Shown piece by piece: positions 46,672-55,732 of a DNA stretch of 64,000 bases. Position 1 is the first letter of the stretch. The number at the start of each line of letters is the position of its first letter. The translations under genes and the position numbers were made by a program. The DNA comes from Clostridium_F caseinilyticum. Lineage in GTDB: Bacteria > Bacillota > Clostridia > Clostridiales > Clostridiaceae. The DNA lies in assembly GCF_046127645.1 (NCBI RefSeq), contig NZ_CP175919.1; one strand, 5' to 3'. The notes below the pieces were generated by a model. It was not told where the DNA came from. It searched no databases and saw nothing but the letters and a program-made list of their open reading frames with translations.

Positions 46672-48780
46672 TTATAAATTATATATTAAATCCTTTACCC
46701 TTTTACCATCTCCATATAATATTATATCTCTCAAACAAATTCTTGCTTCTTCATCATAACTAAATTGTATAAGCAAATTATATTTTAACACCATTAAATC
46801 AAAATCAAATTTTACTAATGCTAATCCTTCTTCAATAGTATTATAAGCTTCTTGATATTTTTCAGTATTTATAAGAACTTTTATACTTTCAATTAATTTA
46901 GGTATTAAAGCTTTTATGTCTTTATTAACAGTTTCTTCTACATTATTAGTTAATATTTTTATATAACCTATATAAGATTTTTGTATATTTAAAATATCCT
47001 TTATTCCTCGTATATATTTCACACTATCTTTATATTTATCTTCTAAAACTTCTTTTATCTCTAATACAAATCTTTCCTCATCTGTTAGCATCCATTTACT
47101 ATTTCCCACTAAATCTTCATTGTAATTTTTAATAATACAATAATATTTATGTGCTATATAATTTAAAAATACCTTTTCTTTATCCTCTTCAGGTAAATTA
47201 CCACTTAATAATAAAGGTTTTTCCATAATAGTCTTAATGCTTATGTTATTTGTATTTATTAATTTAAACTTTTCTAATCCTTCCAATATACTATAATTAA
47301 AATCAAAATAGTTTACACATAAATTTATCAATATATTTTCTATCTTATCTCTACCATAAATCATAAAATATTCTATTTCAGTAATATCATATTTCAAAAT
47401 ATAATATATATATATTGAGTAAGGTATTTTATTTTCATCAATTCTTTTTTTAGATTTATTTAGTAAATCCTTGTTAATTCCCTCATTTTCTTTAAAATAC
47501 TTAACTATATTAATAATCTCTTTTAACTCATTATCTAAAAGTTTTTCATTTTGACTTAACAATATTATATCTTCCAATAAAACATCTTTATGCACATATA
47601 CTAATATACTTTCATAATTATATTTATCTATAAAGCCATTTAAAATAGAAAGTTTACTCCACAATTTACCTTCAACTATAATTTTGAATATTATAAAGGC
47701 TTTATCCTTTAACATTTCTTTATCTTGTATTTGTAATATTGTATTTAAAGCTTCATAATATTTTTTAATTTTAAAATAACTTATAGATAAATTATAAATC
47801 ACAATATCTCTTAAACTTCTTGTTACTACAGATAACGTATTATTAAAAATTAAATTATTATTTTTTAATTTTTGATAAAAATTTAAATATTTATTATAAG
47901 CTTCTATGGAATCCTCATATTTACCTAAATTATAACAAGCTTCACCTTTATAAAAATAAAAATCAATAAATTCTTCTTTACTTAATGCTTCCTCTACTTT
48001 TTCTAAAAGTAATCTATGTTCTCTTAAACTATGTAAAATAAAACAATATTTATCTATTACATATATATAGTTTTGTATTTTACCTTTTGCTTTTTCATAA
48101 GCTATTTCTATATATTTTAAAGCTTCTTTTAAATCCTTATGCATACTATAAGATACTGATATTTGAAAAATTATGTATATATTATCTTCATCCTTCTTTA
48201 ATTCTTCCATCAAAAGACTTAGATTTCTTTTAAATTTATATTCCATTAGCTTATAATTATTACTATCGTATCCATAATGTATGAATCTTATATTAGTATC
48301 TATTATAGGATTTGTAAATTTCGGTTGTTCATGGATAATTCCTTCATATTTTACAGTACCTTTTTTAAAAATTCTTAATAAAGGAGATATTGCTTCATTT
48401 CTGATTGAATTTTTTACATCTTTATTAAAATTAACAATTTTCACAAATGCACCATTAAATTTATTAATTTTTTTATTTCTAATTAATTTTGCTAATTCCT
48501 CTATATCATATAGAACCTCATCTGCATCTACTACAAGTATCCAATCTCCAATGCAATAATTTAAGCATATATTTCTCATATCCCCAAAATTATTATTCCA
48601 TTCATGAAAATATATTTTATTTGTATATTGTTTTGCAATTTCTACTGTATTATCTGTAGATCCTGTATCTACAATAACTATCTCGCTATCTATATATTTT
48701 TGTAATTTTTTTAGAGGTTTTAAGGTGTTTTCTATATATTTTTCTTCATTTTTAACTATCATCGCAATACTAAGTTTCAT
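46672..48780 (-). CDS. Large TPR-rich family 2 glycosyltransferase
   Basis: 702 residues. N-terminal GT-A domain (MIVKNEEKYIENTLKPLKKL, VIVDTGSTDNTVEIAKQ, LVVDADEVL with the DxD-type motif), then more than 400 residues of TPR-like helical repeats. First gene of the operon, downstream of a sigma-D-like promoter and the flagellins; probably glycosylates flagellin in the cytoplasm. Ribosome site AAGGATG. Confidence 0.9.
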   Translation of the reverse strand: MKLSIAMIVKNEEKYIENTLKPLKKLQKYIDSEIVIVDTGSTDNTVEIAKQYTNKIYFHEWNNNFGDMRNICLNYCIGDWILVVDADEVLYDIEELAKLIRNKKINKFNGAFVKIVNFNKDVKNSIRNEAISPLLRIFKKGTVKYEGIIHEQPKFTNPIIDTNIRFIHYGYDSNNYKLMEYKFKRNLSLLMEELKKDEDNIYIIFQISVSYSMHKDLKEALKYIEIAYEKAKGKIQNYIYVIDKYCFILHSLREHRLLLEKVEEALSKEEFIDFYFYKGEACYNLGKYEDSIEAYNKYLNFYQKLKNNNLIFNNTLSVVTRSLRDIVIYNLSISYFKIKKYYEALNTILQIQDKEMLKDKAFIIFKIIVEGKLWSKLSILNGFIDKYNYESILVYVHKDVLLEDIILLSQNEKLLDNELKEIINIVKYFKENEGINKDLLNKSKKRIDENKIPYSIYIYYILKYDITEIEYFMIYGRDKIENILINLCVNYFDFNYSILEGLEKFKLINTNNISIKTIMEKPLLLSGNLPEEDKEKVFLNYIAHKYYCIIKNYNEDLVGNSKWMLTDEERFVLEIKEVLEDKYKDSVKYIRGIKDILNIQKSYIGYIKILTNNVEETVNKDIKALIPKLIESIKVLINTEKYQEAYNTIEEGLALVKFDFDLMVLKYNLLIQFSYDEEARICLRDIILYGDGKRVKDLIYNL

Positions 48781-48816
48781 AATTCATACATCCTTTTTTG
48801 CTAATCTTCAGTTATT

Positions 48817-48843
48817 TTATCGTATTTTTTTATAAGAACTTTA
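48817..48843 (-). promoter_or_regulatory. Sigma-D promoter of the rml/B12 glycosylation operon
   Basis: TAAA (48840-48843), exactly 15 bases, then TACGATAA (48817-48824), 37 bases before the glycosyltransferase start. Confidence 0.8.
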
Positions 48844-48916
48844 ATTAGATATCTTTTATTTTTGAGAATCTAGATAATCTCTTCTATATATTATAAATAA
48901 ATTTGGTATAAATATA

Positions 48917-48948
48917 AACACTCCCTCTAAGTTCTTAAAGGGAGTGTT
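48917..48948 (-). terminator. Terminator after flaA2
   Basis: Ten-base-pair stem AACACTCCCT/AGGGAGTGTT (48917-48926, 48939-48948) then TTATATTTATA, 33 bases past the flagellin stop. Confidence 0.85.
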
Positions 48949-48980
48949 AAACTCGTAAATTTTAGTTATAAATTAATTTA

Positions 48981-49805
48981 TTATCTTAATAATTGTAGAA
49001 CACCTTGTGGTGCTTGATTAGCTTGTGCAAGCATTGCTTGTGCAGCTTGTTGTAATATATTATTTTTGCTAAAGTTCATCATTTCTTTAGCCATATCAAC
49101 ATCTCTTACTCTTGATTCTGCTGCTTGTAAGTTTTCAGATGCATTGTCAAGGTTAGATATAGTATGTTCTAATCTGTTTTGGAATGCACCTAGTTTTGAT
49201 CTTTGAGTTGAAACATCTTTTATAGCCTTATTAACACTGTCTATTGTTGTTCTTGCATTATCATGAGTATCAACATCTAAATTATTTACTCCTAATGAAG
49301 CTGATCCCATATTTGATATTTTTATTTCTAATTGTAAATCATTAGATGAATTAGCTCCTATTTGAAGTTTAGCACCCGTAGTTCCTATGTTTCCATTTAA
49401 TAGATTCTTTTCATTAAATTGAGTTGTATTTGCTATTCTATCTATTTCTGTTTTTAATGAATTTATTTCCTCTTTTATAGCAGCTCTATCAACTGTAACA
49501 TTTGTATCGTTAGCTGCTTGTACTCCTAGTTCTCTCATTCTTTGAAGAATTGAGTGAGTTTCGTTTAAAGCTCCTTCTGCTGTTTGAATTAAAGATATAC
49601 CATCCTGAGCATTTCTTGAAGCTTGATTTAATCCTCTTATTTGAGCTCTCATTTTTTCAGAGATTGAAAGTCCTGCTGCATCATCTCCTGCTCTGTTTAT
49701 TCTTAAACCTGAGCTTAATTTTTCCATTGATTTTGCAGAATTTCCAATGTTGATTCCCATATTTCTATGAGCGTTCATAGCATTTAAATTGTGATTAATT
49801 ATCAT
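48981..49805 (-). CDS. flaA2: Flagellin, major type (flaA2-like)
   Basis: 274 residues. MIINHNLNAMNAHRNMGINI and GDDAAGLSISEKMRAQIRGL open the D0/D1 domains; NILQQAAQAMLAQANQAPQG ends it. No D2/D3 surface domain. It is almost identical to flaA1 apart from the middle (about 130-190). The leader has a GGA-loop hairpin. The order is flaA1-flaA2-terminator; only weak hairpins lie between them, so it may be cotranscribed. Confidence 0.96.
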   Translation of the reverse strand: MIINHNLNAMNAHRNMGINIGNSAKSMEKLSSGLRINRAGDDAAGLSISEKMRAQIRGLNQASRNAQDGISLIQTAEGALNETHSILQRMRELGVQAANDTNVTVDRAAIKEEINSLKTEIDRIANTTQFNEKNLLNGNIGTTGAKLQIGANSSNDLQLEIKISNMGSASLGVNNLDVDTHDNARTTIDSVNKAIKDVSTQRSKLGAFQNRLEHTISNLDNASENLQAAESRVRDVDMAKEMMNFSKNNILQQAAQAMLAQANQAPQGVLQLLR

Positions 49806-49827
49806 TTTTTATTCCTCCTTGAGTTTT

Positions 49828-49849
49828 AAGTGAACTTCCTTGGTCACTT
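49828..49849 (-). promoter_or_regulatory. Putative CsrA-binding hairpin before flaA2
   Basis: AAGTGA-CCAAGGAAGT-TCACTT: six-base-pair stem with AAGGA in the loop, 23 bases before the start and next to the GGAGG ribosome site (49813-49817). Confidence 0.65.
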
Positions 49850-49898
49850 TTTTATTTTTTTAATTTAATCTTATACATCTTTTAATTTTCTAATGTAA

Positions 49899-49924
49899 AC
49901 TCTTCTTCACTACCTTAGAAGAGT
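49899..49924 (-). terminator. Weak hairpin between flaA1 and flaA2
   Basis: Eight-base-pair stem ACTCTTCT/AGAAGAGT (49899-49906, 49917-49924); the T-run is short, so read-through into flaA2 is likely. Confidence 0.45.
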
Positions 49925-50021
49925 AATCCACTAGTTAAATTTAGACTTTTTAATGAAACTCGACTCCCCCTCTAGTTACTGAGTAAGTTCCACTAACTAA
50001 ATCATAGATTTAGAGTGTCAC

Positions 50022-50852
50022 TTATCTTAATAATTGTAAGACACCTTGTGGAGCCTGATTAGCTTGTGCAAGCATTGCTTGTGCAGCTTGTTGTAATATA
50101 TTATTCTTACTAAAGTTCATCATTTCCTTAGCCATGTCTACGTCTCTTACTCTTGATTCTGCTGCTTGTAAGTTTTCAGATGCATTGTCAAGGTTAGATA
50201 TAGTATGTTCTAATCTGTTTTGGAATGCACCTAATTTTGATCTTTGAGTTGAAACATCTTTTATAGCCTTATTAACACTATCTATTGTTGTTCTTGAATT
50301 TTCATGAGTATCAACCTTTAGATTACTAATTCCTAAAGATGTTGAATCCATGTTTGATATGTTTATTTCTAATTTTAAGTCATTAGATGAATTAGCTCCA
50401 ATTTGAAGTTTAGCTCCACTTCCTGATGTTGCCAAACTTCCATTTAATAAGCTCTTTTCATTGAATTGAGTTGTTTTAGCTATCCTATCTATTTCTGTTT
50501 TTAATGAATTTAATTCATCTTTTATAGCATCTCTATCAACTGTAACATTTGTATCGTTAGCTGCTTGTACTCCTAGTTCTCTCATTCTTTGAAGAATTGA
50601 GTGAGTTTCGTTTAAAGCTCCTTCTGCTGTTTGAATTAAAGATATACCATCTTGAGAATTTCTTGAAGCTTGGTTCAATCCTCTTATTTGAGCTCTCATT
50701 TTTTCAGAAATTGATAATCCTGCAGCGTCATCTCCAGCTCTGTTTATTCTTAAACCTGAACTTAATTTTTCCATTGATTTTGCAGAATTTCCAATGTTAA
50801 TTCCCATATTTCTATGAGCATTCATAGCATTTAAATTGTGATTAATTATCAT
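50022..50852 (-). CDS. flaA1: Flagellin, major type (flaA1-like)
   Basis: 276 residues from ATG at 50852 (GGGAGG upstream; an upstream in-frame ATG lies in the leader). Same D0/D1 structure as flaA2, but with SNSGS-type differences: GSLATSGSGAKLQ against GNIGTTGAKLQ in the middle. It has its own sigma-D-like promoter and a CsrA-type hairpin. First of the two major filament genes. Confidence 0.96.
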   Translation of the reverse strand: MIINHNLNAMNAHRNMGINIGNSAKSMEKLSSGLRINRAGDDAAGLSISEKMRAQIRGLNQASRNSQDGISLIQTAEGALNETHSILQRMRELGVQAANDTNVTVDRDAIKDELNSLKTEIDRIAKTTQFNEKSLLNGSLATSGSGAKLQIGANSSNDLKLEINISNMDSTSLGISNLKVDTHENSRTTIDSVNKAIKDVSTQRSKLGAFQNRLEHTISNLDNASENLQAAESRVRDVDMAKEMMNFSKNNILQQAAQAMLAQANQAPQGVLQLLR

Positions 50853-50877
50853 TTTGAATTCCTCCCTGTTTTTCACA

Positions 50878-50893
50878 TGCACTTCCCTGTGCA
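50878..50893 (-). promoter_or_regulatory. Putative CsrA-binding hairpin before flaA1
   Basis: TGCAC-AGGGAA-GTGCA: five-base-pair stem with GGA in the hexaloop, 26 bases upstream of the start and just before the GGGAGGA ribosome site. In Bacillus subtilis hag, CsrA binds such a loop plus the ribosome site. Confidence 0.7.
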
Positions 50894-50969
50894 ATATTTT
50901 TTATTTATAGTTAAGACTCCATGTCCTACTACCATTTTATTATTTTTTAATATCTACCTTACAATTACT

Positions 50970-50996
50970 TTATCGTATTAATCTTTTCATGCTTTA
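50970..50996 (-). promoter_or_regulatory. Sigma-D promoter of flaA1
   Basis: TAAA (50993-50996), exactly 15 bases, TACGATAA (50970-50977), followed by a leader of about 110 bases. Confidence 0.85.
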
Positions 50997-51015
50997 TAGT
51001 TTTTTATATTTATTT

Positions 51016-51357
51016 TTATATTTTTGTATTTAATATATTTTGTGTGTTAAATTGTTTTGTACTATAATTTTTATTTGCTTCTTTATTATCTAAAGCTTTT
51101 TTAAGCTTTAGTTTTATCTTTGATCTTTTTTCTATCATAATACTTTGTAATTTCTTTTCTATTAATAATAGCTCTAATTCTTCACCTATTATTTTAAACT
51201 CTTCTTTTTTGTAATTTAAATTACTTATTTCTTTTGTTATATTTTCTCTTTCTTCTAATAAATTCTCTGGAGAATCATAGTCTTCCTTTTCCAAAGAATC
51301 TATTATATTTAATGTTATTTCTCTAAACTTTATTAATTTATTTCTTAATTCATCCAT
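51016..51357 (-). CDS. FliT-like flagellar chaperone candidate
   Basis: 113 residues from ATG at 51357 (AAGGAT upstream), highly charged and all-helical (MDELRNKLIKFREITLNIID). It follows fliD by eight bases, the place of fliT in many genomes; FliT-type proteins are chaperones for FliD. The family assignment is by position and helix pattern only. Confidence 0.65.
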   Translation of the reverse strand: MDELRNKLIKFREITLNIIDSLEKEDYDSPENLLEERENITKEISNLNYKKEEFKIIGEELELLLIEKKLQSIMIEKRSKIKLKLKKALDNKEANKNYSTKQFNTQNILNTKI

Positions 51358-51365
51358 TTTTATCC

Positions 51366-53825
51366 TTATTTTCCCCCGCCTAATTGTTGGGCAAGCCATG
51401 CGGATTGAGAGTTCATTTGACTCATATATTTTTCCAATTGTGCAAATTGATAATAATATCTATTTTCACGTTCTACAAGTCTATCTTCCATTTCCTTTAT
51501 GGTTTTTTCTCTCTTTTCTAATTCTTTATAAAGATTATTATTTATTTCAGATGCAGTTCCTTTTATACCTGCCTTTTCTACGAATATTCCCATCTTACCA
51601 TTAACATTTTTTGTGGTTCTTGTATAGTCTTTAAATATATCATTTATTCTTTGAAGTATTCCCTCTTCATTGTATCTTTGTTTTCTTTCAGTTGAGGTTA
51701 AATCTGGGGTATATCTTGGATAGCTATCAGATTGTTTTGAAAATATTTTAAATACTTTATCTGGATCTTCCTTTAGAAGTTTTTTAAGTCTAGCTTCTCC
51801 ATTATTACCATCCTTATCTATATTCATATCAAATACTATTTTTCCACCTTGTGTATAATCACTAGATGTAGTCAGTCCTACCTCTTTTAAAGAAAGGCCT
51901 GCGCCCTCTACAGAATCAAAGAAAGCCCTTCTTAAACTAGAAAGCATATTTTGTATATCAGAATCATTTCTTATTATACCTGACTGAGCCTTTTCTTCCC
52001 AAAGCTTTATATCACTTTCCTTCATTTCTTTTTTTTGCTCTTCTGTTAATGGTTCAAATTTTCTATATTTTTTTTCTGAAAGTTTTTTCTGTAATTCATC
52101 CACTAATTTATTATAATCCTCTATGAATCCTTTTATCTTATTAAAAGAATCCTCAGTATCTCCACTTAATGAAAAACTTATTTCTTCCCCTGGTTTTGCT
52201 CCTTCTATATTATAATTTACACCATCTATAGTAAAATTATTTGTAGGCTTAGTTACTGTAGAAGTTCCACTTGGTGTTGTAAGATTAAACTCTGCATCCT
52301 TACCTTGTACACTTATTGAGCTATTTCCAAATAAATTTTGTAAAAAATCACCTGAAGCATCACTGGCAACTATTTTTTCACTGGTACCTTCATCTTTAGA
52401 TCTCATAGTAAATTTTTTATTAATTTCACTATAACTTATATCTACTTTGGCTTTGTCTGATATATCCCCCAATATTTGGGATATAGTTTTATTTTTAGCT
52501 CCATTTGGTTCTGTAGTTGAATCATAATCTTTTGTAAAATCATAATTAAAATCTACACCATTTATAGTAAATTTAACATCTCCACCTACTATATTGGACA
52601 TTTTTTCTGATAAACTAGTATTCATTTCATATCTATCTGGTAATCCTAATAAAGAATTAGCACTTTTCCCTGATTCTCCTGTAATTATTACTTGTTTATC
52701 TGAATTAGATGATAAAACTATTTTTTCATCTTTAACTGTTGCAGTTAAAGTAGGCTTTAGTCCTGCAGCATCAAAGGCATCATTAAGTTTCGTTTCTAAA
52801 TCTCCTATTGAATTTATAGTTCCTGCTGCTAGCTTCACTGTTTTTGAAGCATCAGTACCTATTTTTACATTAAATGTATCATTAAATCCTGCTATTATTT
52901 CTTTTGCATAGGTTATTGAATTACTAGCTACTGTTACATCAGTACCTGTAATTCCACTTCCCCCTGCTGTTCCTGATAAACTAACCTCAGCTACAGAATA
53001 ATTAGGGTGAGCTGTTGTATTTGTAAATTCTATGCTCTTCCCATCTGCTGATAAAGATGCTTTAACGTCTTTATTCTCTGGAAGCACATTCCCATCAGTA
53101 TCCTTAGCAACTTTTAATTTACTATTTATAGAATTTGTTAATTCTTCTAAAGTAAAGTTTCCTGTGGATAATTCTGCAGTGTACTCTTTTCCATCTACTG
53201 TTACTTTTAATTCTTTATTTGTATCATCTATTTTAAATAAATTTTCTATTTTTATACTTCCATCTTTAACTACTGCCTTAACTGTATCTTTTAAAACAGA
53301 AGCATCTGCATTTATTTTGCTATTTATTTCAGCTGCTATATCTGATACATTATTATATCTACTTCCACTTAATGTTATTTCGTTGTCCCCTATAACTATT
53401 TTATTATTAGAAGCATCTATTTTTATGCCATAATCACCTTCACTTAATGTTTTGATATTTACAGCATTATTTCCCATAGCTTCAGCCTTAGCTGCTAATT
53501 CTGTAACCTTTAAAGAATAATTTCCTGATATAGCACCGCTTCCTGCATTTATTTTAATATTTGAAGTATCTGGTATTCCTGATGGTTTTAAGCTAGAGAA
53601 ATTCTTTGAAGATAACATATAGTTATCCCCATTTAATACATCGAAATATTTTTTAGTTATATTTGATACTCCATCCATTACGTTTCTATAGGCATCCTGC
53701 TGCCATAATAATATTTGTGATTTTTGTTTCATTTGATCTACACGCATAGTATAGGGTTTCATCATAGTTTTTATCATAGTATCTGTATCCATTCCTGTAG
53801 CAAGTCCAGGTAATCTCATAGGCAT
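51366..53825 (-). CDS. fliD: Flagellar filament cap protein FliD
   Basis: 819 residues. LPGLATGMDTDTMIKTMMKPY at the N-terminus and QLEKYMSQMNSQSAWLAQQL at the C-terminus are the FliD D0 ends. Typical FliD is 450-700, so the middle holds extra domains (about 200-550, repeated V-x-D-G-x-S/I-K-I-E style beta segments). Caps the filament and folds flagellin subunits in place. GGGGG before ATG. Confidence 0.96.
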   Translation of the reverse strand: MPMRLPGLATGMDTDTMIKTMMKPYTMRVDQMKQKSQILLWQQDAYRNVMDGVSNITKKYFDVLNGDNYMLSSKNFSSLKPSGIPDTSNIKINAGSGAISGNYSLKVTELAAKAEAMGNNAVNIKTLSEGDYGIKIDASNNKIVIGDNEITLSGSRYNNVSDIAAEINSKINADASVLKDTVKAVVKDGSIKIENLFKIDDTNKELKVTVDGKEYTAELSTGNFTLEELTNSINSKLKVAKDTDGNVLPENKDVKASLSADGKSIEFTNTTAHPNYSVAEVSLSGTAGGSGITGTDVTVASNSITYAKEIIAGFNDTFNVKIGTDASKTVKLAAGTINSIGDLETKLNDAFDAAGLKPTLTATVKDEKIVLSSNSDKQVIITGESGKSANSLLGLPDRYEMNTSLSEKMSNIVGGDVKFTINGVDFNYDFTKDYDSTTEPNGAKNKTISQILGDISDKAKVDISYSEINKKFTMRSKDEGTSEKIVASDASGDFLQNLFGNSSISVQGKDAEFNLTTPSGTSTVTKPTNNFTIDGVNYNIEGAKPGEEISFSLSGDTEDSFNKIKGFIEDYNKLVDELQKKLSEKKYRKFEPLTEEQKKEMKESDIKLWEEKAQSGIIRNDSDIQNMLSSLRRAFFDSVEGAGLSLKEVGLTTSSDYTQGGKIVFDMNIDKDGNNGEARLKKLLKEDPDKVFKIFSKQSDSYPRYTPDLTSTERKQRYNEEGILQRINDIFKDYTRTTKNVNGKMGIFVEKAGIKGTASEINNNLYKELEKREKTIKEMEDRLVERENRYYYQFAQLEKYMSQMNSQSAWLAQQLGGGK

Positions 53826-53846
53826 AATTATTCCCCCTCATGTTTT

Positions 53847-54233
53847 TTATTTCATTTGCTTTGATAACTTTTCAGCTTCATACCATGTATCTCTTATATC
53901 TTCTATCAATGGAATAACTTCATCCATTATTTTAGTATCTTTTTTTATATTAGCCTCCCCAAGTCTTCTTACTATAAATTCATAAATTGACATAAGTTGA
54001 TTCCCCCAAGTTCCAGCTTGGTTAGCATCCAAAGTTGCCATTAATTCATAGAATATATCTTGAGTTTTCACTAAATTTTCATGGGCTTTAGGTATATCTT
54101 TATCTAAAATGGCTTGTCTCGCTATTTTAGAAAATTTTACAGCCCCATCAACTAGCATTAGAAGCAATTGATCCTTTGAAGCAAAATTAACGCTATTATT
54201 TTTATAAGTATTGTATGCATTAGCTGTATACAT
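53847..54233 (-). CDS. fliS: Flagellin export chaperone FliS
   Basis: 128 residues from ATG at 54233 (AGAGGAAGG before it; three codons shorter than the first GTG). YTANAYNTYKNNSVNFASKD, LLLMLVDGAVKFSKIARQAI are the FliS signature. Binds the flagellin C-terminus in the cytoplasm and keeps it unfolded for export. Confidence 0.96.
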   Translation of the reverse strand: MYTANAYNTYKNNSVNFASKDQLLLMLVDGAVKFSKIARQAILDKDIPKAHENLVKTQDIFYELMATLDANQAGTWGNQLMSIYEFIVRRLGEANIKKDTKIMDEVIPLIEDIRDTWYEAEKLSKQMK

Positions 54234-54269
54234 TAAATACACCTTCCTCTTATATTGGAAAATTTTAAA

Positions 54270-54569
54270 TTATTTTTTAGTATCTATTATAGTTCCTACT
54301 ATAGTAGCTTTTCCTTCCATTTCTTCTTTTGTAGCTTCTATGTCTAAATTTTCACCTTTGACATATTTTACTGCCTTTACTTTTATATTTTTATTCTTAT
54401 TTTTCTTTTGTTTTTTTAGTTGTTCATAGAATCCTCTATCCTTTGAATTATTATCTCTGTCCTGTTTATTTATGGTTATATTTTGCTTAGAATGAACCTT
54501 TCCTTCTTTGGTTTGTTCCTTTATTTTATCCCTTACCTCTAAGTCTATTTTATTTAATCTAAATTCCAT
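54270..54569 (-). CDS. Charged protein between fliS and flaG, unknown
   Basis: 99 residues, rich in Lys/Glu/Asp/Asn (EQLKKQKKNKNKNIKVKAVK). Start ATG at 54569 with AAGGTGG before it. No family recognised; the middle looks disordered. Lies in the late flagellar operon, so may be a late assembly or regulatory factor. Confidence 0.75.
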   Translation of the reverse strand: MEFRLNKIDLEVRDKIKEQTKEGKVHSKQNITINKQDRDNNSKDRGFYEQLKKQKKNKNKNIKVKAVKYVKGENLDIEATKEEMEGKATIVGTIIDTKK

Positions 54570-54625
54570 AACCACACCACCTTATAAAATTTAAAATGGT
54601 TGAAATGTTTTTTTATTTCCCAATA

Positions 54626-54982
54626 CTACGCCTTTTCATCTACTAAAACTCCTGCCATTTCACATAGTTTGGCTACCATATCTATTATTTTTCTAGGTGG
54701 TATTTCTTTTATTACTTCCTTTGTTTTTGTATTTATTAATCTTATGGTTAAATCTCTAAACTTACCATAAATTTCGTACTCTAGCCGTATATCCTGCCCT
54801 TCTAATAACTTATTTAATTTATCTACAGAATTTTTAACTTCTTTTGTATTTTCTTTATCCAATGTAGTATGTTTTTCATTCAACTTAATTCTTTCAACAT
54901 TAGTATCTAAATTTATATCATTATTTATGATTTCAGAATTATACGCTTGATGTCTTCCTTGACTTATAGCTTTTACTTCCAT
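54626..54982 (-). CDS. flaG: Flagellar protein FlaG
   Basis: 118 residues. The C-terminal half VDKLNKLLEGQDIRLEYEIY and LIRLINTKTKEVIKEIPPRK (FlaG core) is clear, the N-terminal part is variable. FlaG affects filament length; its place between csrA and fliS/fliD is normal. Confidence 0.93.
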   Translation of the reverse strand: MEVKAISQGRHQAYNSEIINNDINLDTNVERIKLNEKHTTLDKENTKEVKNSVDKLNKLLEGQDIRLEYEIYGKFRDLTIRLINTKTKEVIKEIPPRKIIDMVAKLCEMAGVLVDEKA

Positions 54983-54997
54983 GTGTTACACTTCCTT

Positions 54998-55216
54998 TTA
55001 TTTAGTTTTTATATTTTTCAAAATAGAAGGATTGAAATTAGTAGCTTTTTTATTTTCTTCCTGAACCTCATTATAAAGTTCTTTTCTTAGTATAGTTAAT
55101 TTTTTAGGGGCATCTATGGCTAATTTTACAGAACCATCATCTAATTTAACTACAGTTATCTCTATATCATCTCCTATTAAAAAAGACTCTCCTTTTTTTC
55201 TAGTTATAACTAGCAT
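54998..55216 (-). CDS. csrA: Carbon storage regulator CsrA
   Basis: 72 residues. MLVITRKKGESFLIGDDIEI and VKLAIDAPKKLTILRKELYN are the full CsrA core with the RNA-binding arginine (R45-type). Dimeric RNA-binding protein that blocks translation of flagellin mRNA. Start overlaps the fliW stop (TAATG); AAGGAGG before ATG. Confidence 0.97.
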   Translation of the reverse strand: MLVITRKKGESFLIGDDIEITVVKLDDGSVKLAIDAPKKLTILRKELYNEVQEENKKATNFNPSILKNIKTK

Positions 55217-55647
55217 TAAGCTTCCTCCTTAAATAGTGGATGTTTTACTTTATATTTATCACTATTTATTATTATTTGTTCCCCTATTTTTTCTTTTATA
55301 TTTATAACAATGGGAGCTCTTAAATTTGCTGTTATTTTATCCATATCTGAACTTAAAGTAACTGTATTTAAAAGCAATGCATCTTTTTCGTCCTGCAATT
55401 TAAGATTTTTTATTTGTTCTTCATCTAATTGTACTTCATAATTTTTTTCTATATTAAAAGGAGATGTAACTATAATCCCCATATCATCTTTTTCTACAGA
55501 ATGAAAAACTGAAAAAACATCATTATCTTCTACAGGAAATATTATAAATTTTTTTAATTCTTTAAAACCTGGTATACCTTTTTCAAAATGAATTACATCC
55601 TTTTCTTCATATTCTATACATCCATGATATTTTGTATTTAAATTCAT
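55216..55647 (-). CDS. fliW: Flagellar assembly factor FliW
   Basis: 143 residues. IEYEEKDVIHFEKGIPGFKE and the end APIVINIKEKIGEQIIINSD are the FliW signature. FliW binds CsrA when free flagellin is low, and so adjusts flagellin synthesis to export. Translationally coupled to csrA. Confidence 0.96.
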   Translation of the reverse strand: MNLNTKYHGCIEYEEKDVIHFEKGIPGFKELKKFIIFPVEDNDVFSVFHSVEKDDMGIIVTSPFNIEKNYEVQLDEEQIKNLKLQDEKDALLLNTVTLSSDMDKITANLRAPIVINIKEKIGEQIIINSDKYKVKHPLFKEEA

Positions 55648-55696
55648 ACCTACCCAACTCTCTATACTAAAATTAATTATCTTCTATCATCATATT

Positions 55697-55732
55697 GCTA
55701 TCTGTACTCTATACTCTGTAATCTATCCTCTA
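55697..55732. repeat. Degenerate short tandem repeat after flgL
   Basis: GAGGTAGAGGATAGATTACA-type units, then AGAGTATAGAGTACAGA on the minus strand, starting at the flgL stop. Same style as 26270-26318. Confidence 0.45.

Noticed and set aside
52594..53433. Plus-strand open frames inside fliD and many other flagellar genes
   Set aside because: They are antisense shadows without ribosome sites or recognisable protein patterns.
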